64,000 bases of DNA from Spirochaetota bacterium. GTDB taxonomy: Bacteria; Spirochaetota; UBA4802; UBA5550. Made by a program: the position numbers and the translations under genes. The stretch is taken from assembly GCA_016933025.1 (NCBI GenBank), contig JAFGBT010000041.1, positions 1-64,000 of the forward strand, in the 5' to 3' direction. Positions 8,666 through 17,274 of the stretch are shown here, one piece after another (positions within the stretch are counted from its first letter, which is position 1; every line of letters starts with the position of its first letter). The notes beneath the pieces were generated by a model. The model saw only the letters and a program-made list of their open reading frames with translations. It searched no databases and was not told the DNA's origin.

Positions 8666-8694
8666 TTGATTTTCAAAATACCCTATTTTATACT
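8666..8694 (+). promoter_or_regulatory. Sigma-70-type promoter of the PadR gene
   Basis: TTGATT (8666-8671), a 17-base spacer and TATACT (8689-8694) lie about 50 bases upstream of the PadR start. They sit in the AT-rich divergent gap 8406-8742, which otherwise holds only A/T runs and the promoter of the opposite SGNH gene. Confidence 0.6.
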
Positions 8695-8730
8695 ACTGAT
8701 CTGCCCTTTTTTGAGATCATCTCTTTACAA

Positions 8731-8739
8731 GGGGGGGGG
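8731..8739 (+). promoter_or_regulatory. G9 tract at the ribosome-binding site of the PadR gene
   Basis: Nine consecutive G residues end 3 bases before the ATG (spacer TAT) and take the place of a Shine-Dalgarno sequence. Homopolymers of this length are prone to slippage, so the spacing or strength of the ribosome site could vary between cells. Confidence 0.6.
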
Positions 8740-8742
8740 TAT

Positions 8743-9252
8743 ATGAAAATCGAGATCACCATCCTCGGTCTTTTAATGGAAGAAAACCTCTACGGTTATG
8801 AAATAAAGAAAAAGATCGTCGAGCGGTTGGAAGACTACGTGGACATTAAGTTCGGCTCGATCTATTACGCGATCAAGAAGGCCGTGGACAACGGATGGGT
8901 CAAGCGGGTCGGGACCGAGAAGGACAGCGGCAACCCGGAACGCTACATCTACGAAATCATGCCGAACGGAAAGAAGCACTACAAGAAGCTGCTGAAGCAG
9001 TACTTCGACAAGACCCTTATTCACTTCGATATAGACATCGTGCTGATGTTCATCAATTACCTGACCGACGACCAGAAAAAGCAGTTCATCGAGCAGCGCC
9101 TGTCGATGCTGAGGGAAAAGCTGGATGCGATCAAGAAAAAGATCGAAGACGAAAAGCCCCGCTCCGGCGAGCTGTCATATCACGAAATCTTCACCTACCT
9201 GGAGCACCATTTGAAGGCTGAGATGAGCTGGCTGAAATCGCTTAACTGGTAA
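8743..9252 (+). CDS. PadR family transcriptional regulator
   Basis: A 169-residue PadR-like regulator. Residues 1-85 form the winged helix: ITILGLLMEENLYGYEIKKK, then FGSIYYAIKKAVDNGWVKRV, then YIYEIMPNGKKHYKKLL. The second half (about 95-165) is a helical dimerisation region like Vir_act_alpha_C, with a leucine- and lysine-rich coil (RLSMLREKLDAIKKKIED). PadR proteins usually repress genes for drug, phenolic-acid or membrane-stress responses, often adjacent ones. The nearest candidate target is the divergent SGNH gene. The G9 tract before the start codon could make its expression variable. Confidence 0.88.
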   Translation: MKIEITILGLLMEENLYGYEIKKKIVERLEDYVDIKFGSIYYAIKKAVDNGWVKRVGTEKDSGNPERYIYEIMPNGKKHYKKLLKQYFDKTLIHFDIDIVLMFINYLTDDQKKQFIEQRLSMLREKLDAIKKKIEDEKPRSGELSYHEIFTYLEHHLKAEMSWLKSLNW

Positions 9253-9264
9253 TACCGCCGCGCG

Positions 9265-10329
9265 TCACATCCGCTCGATAAGATCGTTGAGAAAATCCAC
9301 CTTCTTCTCGCGGACCATTTCCTCCACGCTGTCCCTTAGCTTATTCAGGTCCTTGAATGCCCGGCGGGACATTATCGCCTGGGTGTCATCGGTCCCCGAG
9401 ATCTCACGGTCAATAGCCTGCTCTGCGAGCGACCTGTTCACGTTCTCAATGCGGGAAATGTTAAAGTAGTGCCGCTTCGCCAGCGTCATTGCGATGCTGG
9501 TGAGGAAATCATCCTGCTTCTCGGCCACGTCTTTTAAATCTTCTTTCCGTATCCTGGTCATGACCACAGTGTTCTTCGCCGTCAGGGTGGCGTTTCTGCT
9601 CTGTCCCAGCAGGAGCGCGGACTCGCCTATGACCGTCCCTGACTCGTTGATCGTACTGATGTGGACGCCCCCGGCACTGACGTCGACAGACCCGCTCTTG
9701 AGGATATACATCTCGTCGCCAGGCATGTTCTCCTGGCAGATGACCGAGCCCCGCTGGTACTCGACGTCCCTGTCGGACAGCGCCTCCACGGTGGTTATCC
9801 GCGCCGGCTCCGCTGATTTGAAGTAGGCCTCGCCTTTCTTGCAGGTGAGCGTCTCCCCGAATTCGTCTATCAGCCCCTTCAGCCAGGGGAGCCTCCGCTT
9901 ATCATACTCCTCCTTCAACCGGACCAGTATGGCGTAATAGGCCGTGCAGAACTCGCGGATCTTCTTCCCCTCGCCCTCAAGGTCGTTGATGTTCTTCCGC
10001 AGTATCTGGCCGGTGAGGTGCACCTGCCTGGCGAGCACCATTGAGGCGTTCAGCCCGAACGAATAGGTCTTCATGCCGGCTATGAGCCTGTCCGCGGGGA
10101 TCTTCTTGATCGTGCTGCCGCCTTCCGCCACGGCGGTCTCCACGCGGCCGCTCTTCGTGCCGGTCAGGCGCTCCATGATGATCTCTGTTGAACCGACAAT
10201 CAGGTTTTTACCGGTGATCGCGTACTTGTCTGCGTTCGAAATGTAGAAGATAACGCTCCCGTCGGCGAGCAGATAGGCTGAATCCGCCGGCGCGGCGGCG
10301 GCATAGAGTTTAATATAATTTCCGCTCAT
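9265..10329 (-). CDS. Cyclic nucleotide-binding domain protein
   Basis: A 354-residue protein without signal peptide or DNA-binding domain. A clear cNMP-binding (CRP-like) domain lies at about 185-300: a beta-roll starting RGSVICQENMPGDEMYILKSG (split here after YILK) and a phosphate-binding cassette GESALLLGQSRNATL with the key Glu and Arg. The N-terminal about 80 residues look like a second, degraded cNMP roll (YLLADGSVIFYISNADKY). The C-terminus is a helical tail with a possible coil. It probably senses a cyclic nucleotide, or only the fold is kept, and passes the signal by protein contact. It lies 28 bases after a CheY-like gene on the same strand, so the two likely act together. Confidence 0.82.
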   Translation of the reverse strand: MSGNYIKLYAAAAPADSAYLLADGSVIFYISNADKYAITGKNLIVGSTEIIMERLTGTKSGRVETAVAEGGSTIKKIPADRLIAGMKTYSFGLNASMVLARQVHLTGQILRKNINDLEGEGKKIREFCTAYYAILVRLKEEYDKRRLPWLKGLIDEFGETLTCKKGEAYFKSAEPARITTVEALSDRDVEYQRGSVICQENMPGDEMYILKSGSVDVSAGGVHISTINESGTVIGESALLLGQSRNATLTAKNTVVMTRIRKEDLKDVAEKQDDFLTSIAMTLAKRHYFNISRIENVNRSLAEQAIDREISGTDDTQAIMSRRAFKDLNKLRDSVEEMVREKKVDFLNDLIERM

Positions 10330-10357
10330 GGTGAAACAGGACGCAGGTTCCGGCAGG

Positions 10358-10717
10358 CTACGCCAGCAGTCCCTTGATGGTGTTCAGGAGACTATCACGT
10401 TCAAAGGGCTTCTGAATATAGGCGGATGCCATAATGCCATTATCATTCATCTTGATCGTCTTTTCATTCAGCGCGGAGATGATGATGATCCGCGCCTGGG
10501 GATCATATTCGCTTATCGCCCGGACGGCCTTCATGCCGTCGAGCCCTCCCATGGTTATATCCATAGTGACAAAATCAGGCTTCAGGGTCTTGTACTTGTC
10601 GACCCCCTCTGTTCCGTTGTCGGCCTCGGCAATGACGGTATGTCCCCCGCTCTCGAGAGACTCCCTGAGTATCTTTCGCATGAATTTTGAATCATCAACT
10701 ATCAAGCCGTTGGCCAT
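10358..10717 (-). CDS. CheY-like single-domain response regulator
   Basis: A 119-residue stand-alone receiver domain. The acidic pair is in LIVDDSKFMRK, the phospho-acceptor Asp in FVTMDITMGGLDG, the conserved Ser in IIIISALNEK, and the Lys in IQKPFERD, so all functional residues are present. There is no output domain, so it signals by binding a partner, as CheY does at the flagellar motor. Start ATG 10717 follows AGGTGGGTTAC; an ATG nine bases upstream is less well placed. It forms an operon with the cNMP-binding protein downstream. No chemotaxis genes are in the window. Confidence 0.9.
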   Translation of the reverse strand: MANGLIVDDSKFMRKILRESLESGGHTVIAEADNGTEGVDKYKTLKPDFVTMDITMGGLDGMKAVRAISEYDPQARIIIISALNEKTIKMNDNGIMASAYIQKPFERDSLLNTIKGLLA

Positions 10718-10899
10718 GTAACCCACCTGTTAAAAAAGATTACTGTCAGGAGCAATAATATGGAACCGATTAAACTTCTTCAATAACTTTTATTAATTTT
10801 TTTCCGGAAACCGGACACGACGCCGAACTAATTACAACTTAATATACAAATAAAAATATTTTCATGTCCGAGCGCTCCGTAATCGGCGAGGCATAATGA

Positions 10900-10928
10900 T
10901 TGACACGGCATAACCGGTTCCATAGTAT
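10900..10928 (+). promoter_or_regulatory. Sigma-70-type promoter of the TtcA-like gene
   Basis: TTGACA (10900-10905), a 17-base spacer and TAGTAT (10923-10928) precede the ATG at 11009. The implied leader is about 75 bases. An ATG at 10928 overlaps the -10 box and so is not the start. Confidence 0.65.
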
Positions 10929-11008
10929 GATTGCTGTCTGCCCGGCTCGAAAAGACTGCCCGGGCGCAAAGCCCATCTCCGGCAAAGGATATCTAGAGCT
11001 GGCGGGGT

Positions 11009-11809
11009 ATGACAAAAAGGCATGCTTTGAAAACATCGAACAATACCGGCATATCAGCGGGCGGCTCATCGACAGACGGCAAAAAGGAAGAACGATATCT
11101 CCTGCGGGTGCAGAAAACCGTTGGTCGTGCGATCAATCGGTACGGCCTGATCTGCGCCGGCGAGAAAATCGCGGTCGGCCTGTCGGGCGGAAAGGACTCT
11201 GTTGTTCTGCTGGAGGCGCTTTCCCTGCGCCGCAGCTGGATTCCGATCCACTACGACATCTGCGCCATTCATATCAATGTCAAAAACATCACGCCCCCCC
11301 TCGAGCGGGACTATTATGAGCGTCTCTGCGAAGAGCTTTGCGTTGAATTTCGTGTTCACGCTATCGAGGTAGACCTCGCGCGGGACCCGAAAAAGACCGT
11401 CTGTTTCGTGTGCGCCTGGCACCGCCGCAGGGAACTCTTCCGGCTCGCCAAAGAGCTCGGCTGCCGGCGTCTGGCACTCGGCCACCACATGGACGACGCC
11501 CTCGAGACGCTCCTTTTGAACATGACCTATAACAGCTCGATCAGCTCCATGCCTCCCAAGCTCTCCATGTTCGGCGGCGAGTTCGATATCATCAGGCCGC
11601 TCATACTCCTGACCGAGAAGGAGATCGAGCGGTACGCGCGCATCCGCGGCTTTCCGGTTGAGCGGGCGCAGTGCCCGCACGCCGAAGAGACCCGGCGGGC
11701 GGACATGAAGCGGATCGTCGGCGAGCTTTCGAAAATAAACCGGAAGGCGAAAAAGAACCTGTTCGCGTCAATGTCCAATATCCACCGCGAGTATTTGCCG
11801 CCGAAATAA
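11009..11809 (+). CDS. TtcA-like tRNA 2-thiocytidine biosynthesis protein
   Basis: A 266-residue PP-loop ATPase. The ATP-binding loop is SGGKDS (59-64). Cys132 and Cys135 form a CxxC (VCFVCAWHRR), and Cys222 lies in RAQCPHAEETRR. This Cys pattern is that of TtcA, which binds a [4Fe-4S] cluster and thiolates C32 of tRNA. GHHMDDALETLLLNM is also typical of the family. Residues 1-28 are an unconserved extension, so the true start may be later. The gene is single with its own promoter. A different TtcA/TtuA-type thiolase specificity cannot be excluded. Confidence 0.85.
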   Translation: MTKRHALKTSNNTGISAGGSSTDGKKEERYLLRVQKTVGRAINRYGLICAGEKIAVGLSGGKDSVVLLEALSLRRSWIPIHYDICAIHINVKNITPPLERDYYERLCEELCVEFRVHAIEVDLARDPKKTVCFVCAWHRRRELFRLAKELGCRRLALGHHMDDALETLLLNMTYNSSISSMPPKLSMFGGEFDIIRPLILLTEKEIERYARIRGFPVERAQCPHAEETRRADMKRIVGELSKINRKAKKNLFASMSNIHREYLPPK

Positions 11810-11838
11810 TGGGTTGTCTCACAAGCTTCATAAATCCC

Positions 11839-11870
11839 ACTTCGACAGGCTCAGTGCAACGCCCGAAGGT
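11839..11870 (+). repeat. REP-like CTTCGACAGGCTCAG element
   Basis: CACTTCGACAGGCTCAGTGC followed by AACGCCCGAAGGT lies in the 226-base gap between the TtcA-like and SDR genes. It is a single unit of the palindromic class clustered at 1431-1573. Confidence 0.5.
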
Positions 11871-12035
11871 GGACGTTTATAATCATGAATGACAAGCCCC
11901 TCTCTGGGGGCGTCGCGAAAGACTTCAGGGACAGCTCCATCCGTGTTCTAATCCGTCTTGACAGAAATTACGTTATTTATGAATATTTCTTCATCTCTGT
12001 TTTTACAGCAATGATACCCTCAAAAGGAGAGAGCC

Positions 12036-12947
12036 ATGTCAGAAATTCGATTCGACAACCGTGTCGCGATAGTAACCGGGGCCGGCGCCGGTCTCGGGAA
12101 ATCATACGCCCTTGAGTTCGCGAAACGGGGCGCGAAAGTAGTCGTGAACGACCTGGGCAGCGCGCTGGACGGGTCGGGCAGCAGCCACAACGCGGCCGAC
12201 CTCGTGGTCGACGAGATAAAGAAGGCCGGCGGCCAGGCTGCGGCCAACTACGATTCCGTCTCGACCGTGCAGGGGGGAGAGAACATCGTGAAGACCGCGC
12301 TGGACGCGTTCGGGTCCGCGGACATCCTGGTGAACAACGCGGGGATCGTGCGCGACCACAGCCTCCCGAAGCTGACCGAGGAGGAGTGGGACATCGTGCT
12401 GGCGGTCCACCTGAAAGGCGCCTACAACGTCACCAGGCCGGCCCTCGCGGCCATGAAGGAAAAGAACTACGGCCGCGTCATCTTCACATCATCCGGCGTG
12501 GGGCTCTACGGCAACTTCGGGCAGGCCAACTACGCGGCGGCAAAGATGGGGATGATCGGATTCATGAACACCCTGGTGCTCGAGAACGCGAAGTACAACA
12601 TCAAGCTGAACGCCATCGCACCCAACGCGGCCTCCCGCATGACCGAAAAGATACTTCCCCCGCCCCTCTTCGAAAAACTGAAGCCGGAACACATCGCGCC
12701 GATCGTGATGTGGCTCTCCTCCGAGCAGAACGAGGAGACCGGTATGATCTTCAACTGCATGGGCGGGTGGTACAGCCGCACCGCGGTCATGTGCGCGAAG
12801 GGGGTCATGATCGGCGACGGGCTAAAGACCGTGACCGCCGAGGACATACAGGCGAACTGGGACGCCATCAGGAGCCTTGACGACGCGAAGACGATCGGGA
12901 GCATACAGCAGTCGTTCGGGTTCGTCGCCTCACTGCTGAGCAAGTGA
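12036..12947 (+). CDS. SDR oxidoreductase, (3R)-hydroxyacyl-CoA dehydrogenase type
   Basis: A 303-residue short-chain dehydrogenase. The NAD(P) loop is TGAGAGLG (14-21), followed by an NNAG motif (100-103) and the catalytic Ser152/153, Tyr166 and Lys170 in FGQANYAAAKMG. The ending of the first strand in VVNDLG, the VVDEIKKAGG stretch and the IKLNAIAPNAASRMTE region match the SDR domain of peroxisomal multifunctional enzyme type 2, which oxidises (3R)-hydroxyacyl-CoA. Start ATG 12036 has an AAAGGAGAG ribosome site. The next gene starts 56 bases downstream, so the SDR, hydrolase and CAP genes look like one unit, possibly for lipid or ester handling. Confidence 0.85.
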   Translation: MSEIRFDNRVAIVTGAGAGLGKSYALEFAKRGAKVVVNDLGSALDGSGSSHNAADLVVDEIKKAGGQAAANYDSVSTVQGGENIVKTALDAFGSADILVNNAGIVRDHSLPKLTEEEWDIVLAVHLKGAYNVTRPALAAMKEKNYGRVIFTSSGVGLYGNFGQANYAAAKMGMIGFMNTLVLENAKYNIKLNAIAPNAASRMTEKILPPPLFEKLKPEHIAPIVMWLSSEQNEETGMIFNCMGGWYSRTAVMCAKGVMIGDGLKTVTAEDIQANWDAIRSLDDAKTIGSIQQSFGFVASLLSK

Positions 12948-13003
12948 CGGGCCGGGACGCGGCGCAATCCCGCATGGCGCCATGCCACACACCGGAGGAT
13001 GAC

Positions 13004-14005
13004 ATGAAAAAAGCAATACGATCGATCGCGATGTGCTGCATGGCCTTCACTCTTGCAGGCTGCGCCTCCATGGGCGCCATTTCAATATCTCCCGATGAAC
13101 TGAAAAAAAAGTACGGGACCGCAGAGGACCGGTACCTTCGCCTTACGGCAACGCCCGGGGAAATCGCGAAGAGATACGGAAACAGCATCGATCCGCTGCT
13201 TATACAGAAGGGCCTGGATATAACGGTCCGGTACCGGGACGAAGGGCAGGGACAGCCGGTGCTGCTGCTCCACGGCGTGTGCGCATCCCTGGAGACCTGG
13301 GACGGCTGGGTCCGGCGGATGAAGGGAAGGTTCCGCATCATCAGGATCGACATTCCCGGGTTCGGCATGACCGGCCCGGCCCCGGACAAGAGATATTACA
13401 GGAAGGAGATAGCGGTAGATTTTGTCGACTTGCTCATGGACCGGCTCGGCATACGGCAGTTCAGCATCGTCGGCAACTCCCTGGGCGGCTATATCGCCTG
13501 GAACTACGCGCTCAAGTACCCGCACAAGATAAAGAAAATGATCCTTATCGACTCAGTCGGCTATAACCAGAAGCTGCCCGCTCTCCTGAGCTTTGCGAGC
13601 AGCCCGGCCATACAGTCGATCGCACGCTCGATGATGCCGCGTTCCATGCTTAACTCGGCCGTCAAGCAGGTGTACGGCGACAAGTCGAAGGTGACCCCGG
13701 AGATCCAGCAGCGTTATTTTGATTTTGCCATGAGGGAGGGAAACAAGGCCGCGTATGTCGACGTGTTCGCCGAGATGGTGAGGATGAACAACGTCCCGGG
13801 CCTTTCCAGCGACATCCCGAATATCAGGGTCCCGGTCATGGTCATGTGGGGCACCAAGGACGAATGGATACCCTATACCTGGGTGGAGAGCTGGAAGAAG
13901 GATCTGCCGTCAGCAAAGTTCATCTCATACGAGGGGGCCGGCCACATTCCCATGGAGGAGATACCGGACAGGTCATCCCAAGACGCGATGAAATTTCTTC
14001 GCTGA
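13004..14005 (+). CDS. Alpha/beta hydrolase lipoprotein
   Basis: A 333-residue lipoprotein hydrolase. The signal peptide ends in lipobox LAGC with Cys20. The alpha/beta fold is clear: an oxyanion strand VLLLHGVCASLETW, nucleophile elbow GNSLGG with Ser159, acid Asp286 in WGTKDEW, and base His314 in GAGHIPME. Residues 180-265 form the cap. It is likely an esterase or lipase anchored in the envelope. Start ATG 13004 has CGGAGGAT 5 bases upstream; an in-frame GTG at 12944 would put 20 residues before the signal peptide. It is second in a run of three same-strand genes. Confidence 0.88.
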   Translation: MKKAIRSIAMCCMAFTLAGCASMGAISISPDELKKKYGTAEDRYLRLTATPGEIAKRYGNSIDPLLIQKGLDITVRYRDEGQGQPVLLLHGVCASLETWDGWVRRMKGRFRIIRIDIPGFGMTGPAPDKRYYRKEIAVDFVDLLMDRLGIRQFSIVGNSLGGYIAWNYALKYPHKIKKMILIDSVGYNQKLPALLSFASSPAIQSIARSMMPRSMLNSAVKQVYGDKSKVTPEIQQRYFDFAMREGNKAAYVDVFAEMVRMNNVPGLSSDIPNIRVPVMVMWGTKDEWIPYTWVESWKKDLPSAKFISYEGAGHIPMEEIPDRSSQDAMKFLR

Positions 14006-14037
14006 AGACCTGCATATACGGAGGTCCGCTGATTTTC

Positions 14038-14778
14038 ATGAAACGACATTTCTACTTTTTGATTATCGCAATAACCGTCACGGCCGCGTGTTCCTCCACA
14101 CAGAAGCCCGGATCATCCTCAGCCACGGGCGACAGCCGGTGGAGCTCCCTTGTGGAATCGTGCCTGGCCGGCGACTGCGCGGCAATCCCGAAGCCGAACA
14201 GTGGCGCGCGCAACCTTAAATTCCTCACGGACATCGAACGGGAGGTGCTGCTCGAAATCAACATGGTCAGGGCCCACCCGAGGGAGTATGCGGATTACCT
14301 GGGAACTACAATCGCGCATTATCACGGAAAAAACTACATGGTGCCGGGTAAAATAACGATACGGACGATCGAGGGAGCCGAGCCGGTCTGGGACGCGATC
14401 GAGTATCTGAAAACAAGGGAATCCCTCCCGCCCCTCCTGGCGTCCCCGGGAATGAGCCGTGCGGCACAGGACCACGTGGCGGACCAGTCGAGATCCGGCG
14501 CCACCGGTCATTACGGGAGGGACGGAAGCTCGCCGGCCGACAGGATGAGGAGGCACGGCAGGTGGGACATGGCGGCGGGAGAAAACATCAATTACGGCTA
14601 CAATAACGCGCGGGACATCGTCAGGAGCCTGATCGTGGACGACGGAGTCCCGGACAGGGGCCACCGGAAGGCCATTTTCCAGAAACTATTCGGGGTAGCG
14701 GGAGTATCGTGCGGAAGCCATCCGAAATACAGATACCTTTGCGTTGTTGACTTTGCCGGAGCGTTTACGGAGAAATGA
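14038..14778 (+). CDS. CAP (SCP/PR-1/YkwD) family lipoprotein
   Basis: A 246-residue protein with a lipoprotein signal (IIAITVTAAC, Cys18) and a CAP domain at about 70-245. Visible CAP signatures are LLEINMVRAHPREYADYL, MSRAAQDHVADQ with HYGRDGSSPADRM, AAGENINYG, and a late DDGVPDRGHRKAIF. Bacterial CAP proteins are extracytoplasmic; some bind lipids or act on cell-wall material, and most have no known reaction. Start ATG 14038 is 32 bases after the hydrolase stop, with CGGAGG 14 bases before it (a long spacing). It is last in the SDR-hydrolase-CAP run. Confidence 0.85.
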   Translation: MKRHFYFLIIAITVTAACSSTQKPGSSSATGDSRWSSLVESCLAGDCAAIPKPNSGARNLKFLTDIEREVLLEINMVRAHPREYADYLGTTIAHYHGKNYMVPGKITIRTIEGAEPVWDAIEYLKTRESLPPLLASPGMSRAAQDHVADQSRSGATGHYGRDGSSPADRMRRHGRWDMAAGENINYGYNNARDIVRSLIVDDGVPDRGHRKAIFQKLFGVAGVSCGSHPKYRYLCVVDFAGAFTEK

Positions 14779-14838
14779 GTCAATTACTTCTTGCTAATTA
14801 CCGGGCACTGTATAGTATACATCCACCGGGAAAAATCG

Positions 14839-15492
14839 ATGTATGTAAATAAAGAAGAATCAGATAGATTGAGCAAACTCATCAGGAAACTTGAAGAGCG
14901 CACCGGCATGGAGTTCGTGGCGGCGGTGGTGGGCAAGTGTGACAGCTATCCCGAGATACCCTGGAAGGCCTTCGCCATGGCCGCGGCGGTGAGCGCGATT
15001 CTCCTCCTGATCCAGACAGTCGTATGGCCGGCATGGAATGATACATGGAGCATCCGGCGTTTTTTTCTATTCATCTTTGGCGCCGGGGCCGCGGCCTCGC
15101 TTCTCTCGGTAGTGTGGCCGGCCTTTGGCCGTATTTTCCTCGACCGCCTCCGCGCCGAAACGGAAATCGAACAGTACGCGCGGGCATTTTTTCTCGAACG
15201 GGAGCTCTTCCGCACCGGCTCCCGGACAGGCATCCTTCTCCTGGTAAGTCTGTTCGAGCGCAGGGTCTTCATTCTCCCGGATACCGGCGCCGCGCAGCGC
15301 CTCGATCGTGAGTCGCTGCAGGCGGTTATCGATGAAATGACCCCCCTCCTCCGCCGGAAAAAATGGTTCGATGCAGTAGCCCGCGGCCTCTCCGCGCTTG
15401 AGACTGAACTCCTCCGCGCGGGGCCCGGCCCCGGAAAGAAATCGGCCAACGAGCTGAATGACGAAGTCGTACAGCAGGAAGGAGAAGACTGA
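14839..15492 (+). CDS. TPM-domain membrane protein
   Basis: A 217-residue protein that looks like a TPM (YgcG/Psb32-like) domain interrupted by two transmembrane helices. The N-terminal half is SDRLSKLIRKLEERTGMEFV, helices lie at about 50-75 and 85-105, and the second half GILLLVSLFERRVFILPDTG carries the matching strands. The reading from 14791 is longer, but ATG 14839 fits better. Its stop TGA overlaps the next gene's ATG by one base (TGATG), so the two are translationally coupled. TPM proteins often come in such pairs with LemA; no LemA gene is here. The role is in the envelope, otherwise undefined. Confidence 0.7.
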   Translation: MYVNKEESDRLSKLIRKLEERTGMEFVAAVVGKCDSYPEIPWKAFAMAAAVSAILLLIQTVVWPAWNDTWSIRRFFLFIFGAGAAASLLSVVWPAFGRIFLDRLRAETEIEQYARAFFLERELFRTGSRTGILLLVSLFERRVFILPDTGAAQRLDRESLQAVIDEMTPLLRRKKWFDAVARGLSALETELLRAGPGPGKKSANELNDEVVQQEGED

Positions 15493-16460
15493 TGGAGGGA
15501 AGGCATACCGGACATCCCCTGGCCCCGCTCCTTATCGCGCTCCTGATATGCGCGCCCCTCACGGCCGCCATACCGGTGCCCCGACTTGAGGGCCGGGTCA
15601 CTGACAGGGCCGGCATTCTGAGCAAGGCGACGAGGGAGCACGTAGGCACGCTGCTCAAAGCCCATGAAGACCGCACCACGAACCAGGTTGCGGTGCTCAC
15701 GGTGCCGACGCTGGACGGCGAAAGCATTGAGGAGTTCGCCACGCGCGTATTCGATGCGTGGCGCCTCGGCCAAAAAGGGAAGGACAACGGCGTCCTGGTC
15801 ATCATCGCTTCCGGCGACAGGCGCATGCGCATCGAGGTCGGCTACGGTCTCGAGGGCGCGCTTACCGATCTGAAGTCCGGACGCATCATCGACAATATAA
15901 TGGCCCCCCGTTTCAAGGTGAACGACTACGACGGCGGCGTGACCGGCGGCGTGCTGGCGATCATCACCCTGCTTGAGGACCCGGCGGCCGCAATCCCCGA
16001 CGGCTCCGAAAGCTCGTCCGAAGAATCAGGCTCATTCTTCGAAGGACCCGATCTCGGCATTGTTGAACGCATCCTTATCGGATGCTTTATATTCGGCATC
16101 ATCGGCCTGTTCACGATCATCGGCGTTCTGACACCCGGCATGGGGTGGTTCCTCTACGTATTCCTGATCCCCTTCTGGGCGATGTTTCCCATCATCGTGG
16201 TCGGCGCCAGAGGCGCCATTACCCTGCTGGTCACCTACCTGGTCGCCTTCCCCGTCGTAAAGCTCGCCATCAGGCGCAGCGAATGGTACAAAAAGGCGCG
16301 CAATGATTTAAAGAACAAGGGCAGCGCAACCATCGGCGGTTTCACCGTCACCTCCGGCGGGAGCTCCTCGTCAGGCGGGTGGAGCTCATCCGGCAGCTCC
16401 GGAGGATTTTCAGGGGGCGGCGGAAGCTCCGGAGGAGGAGGCGCATCAGGCGGCTGGTAG
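15492..16460 (+). CDS. TPM domain protein, YgcG family
   Basis: A 322-residue protein with signal peptide (LIALLICAPLTAA), a TPM domain at about 30-160 (GRVTDRAGILSKATREHVG, TNQVAVLTVPTLDG, RIEVGYGLEGALTD), two or three membrane helices at about 195-260, and a low-complexity Gly/Ser tail ending GGGASGGW. This order is standard for YgcG-type proteins. Some TPM domains have phosphatase activity; others help assemble membrane complexes. It starts inside the stop codon of the preceding TPM gene. Confidence 0.88.
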   Translation: MEGRHTGHPLAPLLIALLICAPLTAAIPVPRLEGRVTDRAGILSKATREHVGTLLKAHEDRTTNQVAVLTVPTLDGESIEEFATRVFDAWRLGQKGKDNGVLVIIASGDRRMRIEVGYGLEGALTDLKSGRIIDNIMAPRFKVNDYDGGVTGGVLAIITLLEDPAAAIPDGSESSSEESGSFFEGPDLGIVERILIGCFIFGIIGLFTIIGVLTPGMGWFLYVFLIPFWAMFPIIVVGARGAITLLVTYLVAFPVVKLAIRRSEWYKKARNDLKNKGSATIGGFTVTSGGSSSSGGWSSSGSSGGFSGGGGSSGGGGASGGW

Positions 16461-16648
16461 GCCTAAGCGTCTCATTTTTTATCACCGGCTGTCGATTCAG
16501 GCGCGCCAATTCCACTCGTATCCCGATCTCAGGCAGCGACTCGGAACACATTCCATAATAAAAAATTATTTATGTAACCGGATCGTTTTTACGTGGACAG
16601 GTAATTATTGAGAATGCAAATTAAAATAAAAACTATACGGGAAAATCC

Positions 16649-17140
16649 ATGGACTACTTTCTGATTAGCATGACTATAATCCTGATGATCATCGGAGTGA
16701 TCGGCTGCTTTCTTCCTGCAATTCCCGGTCCCACGCTCAATTTTGCCGGATTGATTCTCGCCCATCTCAGCAGGTTTGCTGAATTCGAACTATTCACGCT
16801 GGTGATTCTGGGGATCATCACGGGCGTCGTCGTGCTGATGGATTATCTTGTCCCCGCGTGGGGCACCAAACGGTTCGGCGGCTCGAAATACGGCACCTGG
16901 GGCAGCATCATAGGACTGATAATAGGGACATTTTTTATATCCGTAGGTCCGCTTGGTCTTATCGGCATTATCGGCGGCCCTTTTTGCGGCGCCTACATCG
17001 GCGAAATGATAGGGAACAAGAACAGGGAGAACGCTCTGAAAGCGGCGTTCGGATCGTTTGTAGGATTTCTCGCCGGCACGTTGATGAAACTCGCGCTTGC
17101 TGTCTCCATGATCGCGATCCTGGTCAGGGAACTCGTGTAG
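16649..17140 (+). CDS. DUF456 family membrane protein
   Basis: A 163-residue protein that is nearly all membrane-embedded, with about five helices. The family signatures are visible: GCFLPAIPGPTLNFAGLIL near the start, DYLVPAWGTKRFGGSKYG in the middle (a soluble loop), and GGPFCGAYIGEMIGN near the end. DUF456 members are small inner-membrane proteins of unknown function. It is monocistronic and is followed by a strong hairpin. Confidence 0.88.
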   Translation: MDYFLISMTIILMIIGVIGCFLPAIPGPTLNFAGLILAHLSRFAEFELFTLVILGIITGVVVLMDYLVPAWGTKRFGGSKYGTWGSIIGLIIGTFFISVGPLGLIGIIGGPFCGAYIGEMIGNKNRENALKAAFGSFVGFLAGTLMKLALAVSMIAILVRELV

Positions 17141-17154
17141 CTTTGAATATTACA

Positions 17155-17180
17155 AAGGCGCGGTCAATCGACCGCGCCTT
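17155..17180 (+). terminator. Hairpin terminator after the DUF456 gene
   Basis: AAGGCGCGGTC (17155-17165) and GACCGCGCCTT (17170-17180) form a perfect 11-bp stem with a 4-base loop, 15 bases after the stop codon. The following CTCGATTTCC is only weakly U-rich. Confidence 0.6.
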
Positions 17181-17274
17181 CTCGATTTCCCCGGTAACGT
17201 CATTCCTCCCGCGTGCTTCAATATATTTTCTGCAGCCCGCGTTGTAAATCATGTGGAGTAAATTGAATGACAAT

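Noticed and set aside
8406..8742. Riboswitch or small RNA in the padR leader
   Set aside because: The gap is simple A/T-rich sequence with a promoter and no stable structure that I could draw.
10900..11319. 139-codon plus-strand frame with Cys-rich start
   Set aside because: Its first ATG overlaps the -10 box of the ttcA-like promoter and most of the frame overlaps the ttcA-like gene in another frame.
11885..12115. 76-codon plus-strand frame before the SDR gene
   Set aside because: It overlaps the SDR start and ribosome site in another frame and has no coding bias.
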